DNA from: Mesotaenium endlicherianum
Lineage: Eukaryota > Streptophyta > Zygnematophyceae > Zygnematales > Mesotaeniaceae
Length of the DNA: 64,000 nucleotides
Assembly: GCA_009602735.1 (NCBI GenBank)
Contig: WELA01013563.1
Location: 1-64,000 of the forward strand
Direction of reading: 5' to 3'
The position numbers and the translations under genes were made by a program. Shown one piece after another: positions 62,534 through 64,000 of this stretch. Below the pieces are notes generated by a model. The model was not told the origin of the DNA. It worked only from the letters and a program-made list of their open reading frames with translations, and made no database searches. The stretch's first letter is position 1, and each line of letters opens with the position of its first letter.

Positions 62534-63232
62534 CTATCCTACAAAACAATAAGCGCAACCATGTTCCTGCGCGCGGCCTACAGCCCACACGCCGGAAGGC
62601 ATGGGTTGAATGCCGGGGAGCAGTCCGGACATCCAGTCTTTTTTAATTTCAGCAGGATCTTTGCTCATTCCCTGCGCCATAGCAGCGCTGTATACAGTCA
62701 TGGCCATATCGCAAACGCCAAACATTACACCGCTTTCCTGTAATTGGTCGATGCCAATATCTACGCTGCCTATGCCTGGCACTTTATAATCTCCCGGCTG
62801 GGGTTTCCAGAAGGGGTTACGAACAGCAGGTGCTTTTGTTTTGGGGTCGTCTACTTTGAACATTTCCCCGAACTTATATTGTTCCCAAATGCGGTCTTCA
62901 AAAGCATAGGGAATGCCGGAGTGTCGAAGGATTACCACTACGTTGTTTTCTTTTTCCGGTGTACCGGTGGCCTGGTTGGTGAGCAGAAAGACCCTGGGCC
63001 ATGCAAAGGGGAAAATTTCATGTGGAGCAGGTACGTCGAAAACGATCTTGTGTTTGCCTTTGAGCTTGCTGAACCATTCATCGGCTTCGCCGATCATTTC
63101 ATTGTGGGTAGGGCTGGCAGCAGCGGCAAATGGGGTCACCAAAGAGCCAATGCCCATCGCAGCGGCGCTCGTGGCAATAGCTCCGATAAAGTTCCTTCGA
63201 TCTGTACCCTGGGTAACAGTCTTGTTTTTCAT
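62534..63232 (-). CDS. Tat-exported DsrE-like protein
   Basis: ATG 63232 (MKNKTVTQGTDRRNFIG) gives 232 residues with a Tat signal: twin arginines at 12-13, then a hydrophobic segment (IGAIATSAAAMGIGSLV) and an AAAAS cleavage region. The mature part carries DsrE/F-like elements (NNVVVILRHSGIPYAF and GVMFGVCDMAMTVYSAAMAQG) and ends with a CAYC motif (HGCAYCFVG). It is likely a folded periplasmic protein with a sulfur-carrier-like fold. It is paired with the TsdA-like cytochrome and should function with it (inference). The DsrE assignment rests on pattern, not a search. Confidence 0.65.
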   Translation of the reverse strand: MKNKTVTQGTDRRNFIGAIATSAAAMGIGSLVTPFAAAASPTHNEMIGEADEWFSKLKGKHKIVFDVPAPHEIFPFAWPRVFLLTNQATGTPEKENNVVVILRHSGIPYAFEDRIWEQYKFGEMFKVDDPKTKAPAVRNPFWKPQPGDYKVPGIGSVDIGIDQLQESGVMFGVCDMAMTVYSAAMAQGMSKDPAEIKKDWMSGLLPGIQPMPSGVWAVGRAQEHGCAYCFVG

Positions 63233-63443
63233 AAAAAAGAAAGGTTTAGTTAGCAATGAAAATGAACAGATGCTGACACGTCGTTAAACCTTTTGTTGAT
63301 GCTGAAAACACTTATGGGGGGAGATGGAAAACCTGCTTCACAAACGATTCACGCTTGTCAGATTTGCTTACTAACATAAGGTGTTTTTTCCTGACTTGCA
63401 ATAGGCTGTCAGGGAAAAAAGCAAATTAAATGAAAGATTAATC

Positions 63444-64000
63444 TCAGAGATCAAACCGGATGCCCTGCGCCAGCGGCAGTTGAGTACTCCAGTTGATGGT
63501 GTTGGTTTGCCTGCGCATATAAGCTTTCCAGGCGTCGCTGCCACTCTCGCGGCCTCCGCCTGTTTCTTTTTCCCCGCCGAAAGCGCCGCCGATCTCTGCT
63601 CCGCTGGTGCCGATGTTGATATTGGCAATACCACAGTCACTACCCGCATGTGAAAGGAATTGCTCCGCCTCGCGCATATTCAGCGTCATGATGGCCGAGG
63701 AGAGACCTTGCGGAACGCCGTTTTGCAAGGCAATGGCTTCATCGATGGTGCGGTATTGCATCAGGTATAAAATAGGAGCGAAGGTTTCGTGCTGTACAAT
63801 GGGGAAATCATTGGAAGCCTCGGCAATACAGGGTTTTACATAGCAGCCGCTTTCATAACCTGGGCCTGAAAGTACACCGCCCTCCACTACAAAACGGGCG
63901 CCTTGTTCGCGCGCCTGCTCAATGGACTGAAGATAAAGTGCTACTGCATCCTTATCAATCAATGGGCCTACATGGTTTGCGGTATCGAGCGGGTTACCAA
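63444..64000 (-). CDS. ALDH7-type aldehyde dehydrogenase (aminoadipate-semialdehyde type), truncated by window edge
   Basis: The visible frame is open to the right edge (upstream residues read [13 protein letters not shown]), so the N-terminal part is outside the window and the TTG near 63962 is not a start. The C-terminal part carries the antiquitin-like signature [39 protein letters not shown] split in two blocks, and [19 protein letters not shown] at the end. This branch acts on alpha-aminoadipate semialdehyde/piperideine-6-carboxylate in lysine breakdown and on related aldehydes. The catalytic cysteine would be upstream and is not seen. The gap of 211 bp to the Tat protein holds nothing recognised. 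Confidence 0.85.
   Translation of the reverse strand, partial: GNPLDTANHVGPLIDKDAVALYLQSIEQAREQGARFVVEGGVLSGPGYESGCYVKPCIAEASNDFPIVQHETFAPILYLMQYRTIDEAIALQNGVPQGLSSAIMTLNMREAEQFLSHAGSDCGIANINIGTSGAEIGGAFGGEKETGGGRESGSDAWKAYMRRQTNTINWSTQLPLAQGIRFDL

Noticed and set aside
63233-63443. Possible small gene or RNA between the Tat protein and the ALDH7 gene
   Set aside because: No convincing frame, hairpin or promoter match was seen on either strand.

Overview
The window looks like a chromosome segment of a Bacteroidota bacterium, most probably a member of the Chitinophagaceae. The evidence is GLPGLI and DUF2807 proteins, TonB-dependent receptors with an N-terminal carboxypeptidase-regulatory-like domain, BshC/YpdA bacillithiol enzymes, eukaryote-like class I NrdB, and promoters of the bacteroidete type (TTTG, about 19 nt, TAnnTTTG). 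An N base inside a near-perfect 242-bp duplication at 14214-14698 shows that this is a draft or metagenome-type assembly.

Positions 1 to about 3960 are the right end of an AT-rich integrative element: a partial DUF3945-type protein, a small winged-helix protein, a short helical protein and a large serine recombinase. The recombinase frame runs through the terminator of a chromosomal tRNA-Lys(UUU) gene (4005-4077, minus) and into the tRNA, which marks the attachment site. The other end of the element is outside the window.

From 4.2 to 12 kb there are housekeeping genes: an SDR oxidoreductase, a DUF62 SAM hydrolase, lpdA, prfC, a YpdA-type bacillithiol disulfide reductase, a GNAT acetyltransferase and rimO. 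From 12 to 18.1 kb lies a complete trans-4-hydroxy-L-proline catabolic cluster: a divergent AraC regulator, then deaminase, 2-oxoglutarate-semialdehyde dehydrogenase, 2-epimerase and D-hydroxyproline oxidase. It converts hydroxyproline to 2-oxoglutarate. bshC follows.

From 19.8 to 37.9 kb secreted and surface proteins alternate with core metabolism: a type-B carboxylesterase, a GH16 lipoprotein, a TonB-dependent receptor, purE, mgtE, a DUF6600 lipoprotein, a DUF2911 protein, a GH29 fucosidase, pdxJ, GLPGLI plus its outer-membrane barrel partner, glgB and a DUF2807 protein. From 37.9 to 47.9 kb lie a histidine kinase, a coiled-coil membrane protein, holA, ribF, purM, ftsE and smc. From 47.9 to 53 kb there is a maltose/maltodextrin pair (SLC45-like MFS transporter and periplasmic GH13 amylase) among unknown membrane proteins.

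The most informative part is 53-59.6 kb. Two separate cobalamin riboswitches precede nrdB-nrdA (class I ribonucleotide reductase) and metE (B12-independent methionine synthase). Both are the B12-free versions of functions that also exist in B12-dependent form, so the region reads as a small vitamin B12-sparing regulon. It is followed by a UbiD-type decarboxylase, a TsdA-like dihaem cytochrome c lipoprotein, a Tat-exported DsrE-like protein and a right-truncated ALDH7-type aldehyde dehydrogenase. No CRISPR array, rRNA or insertion sequence was seen.
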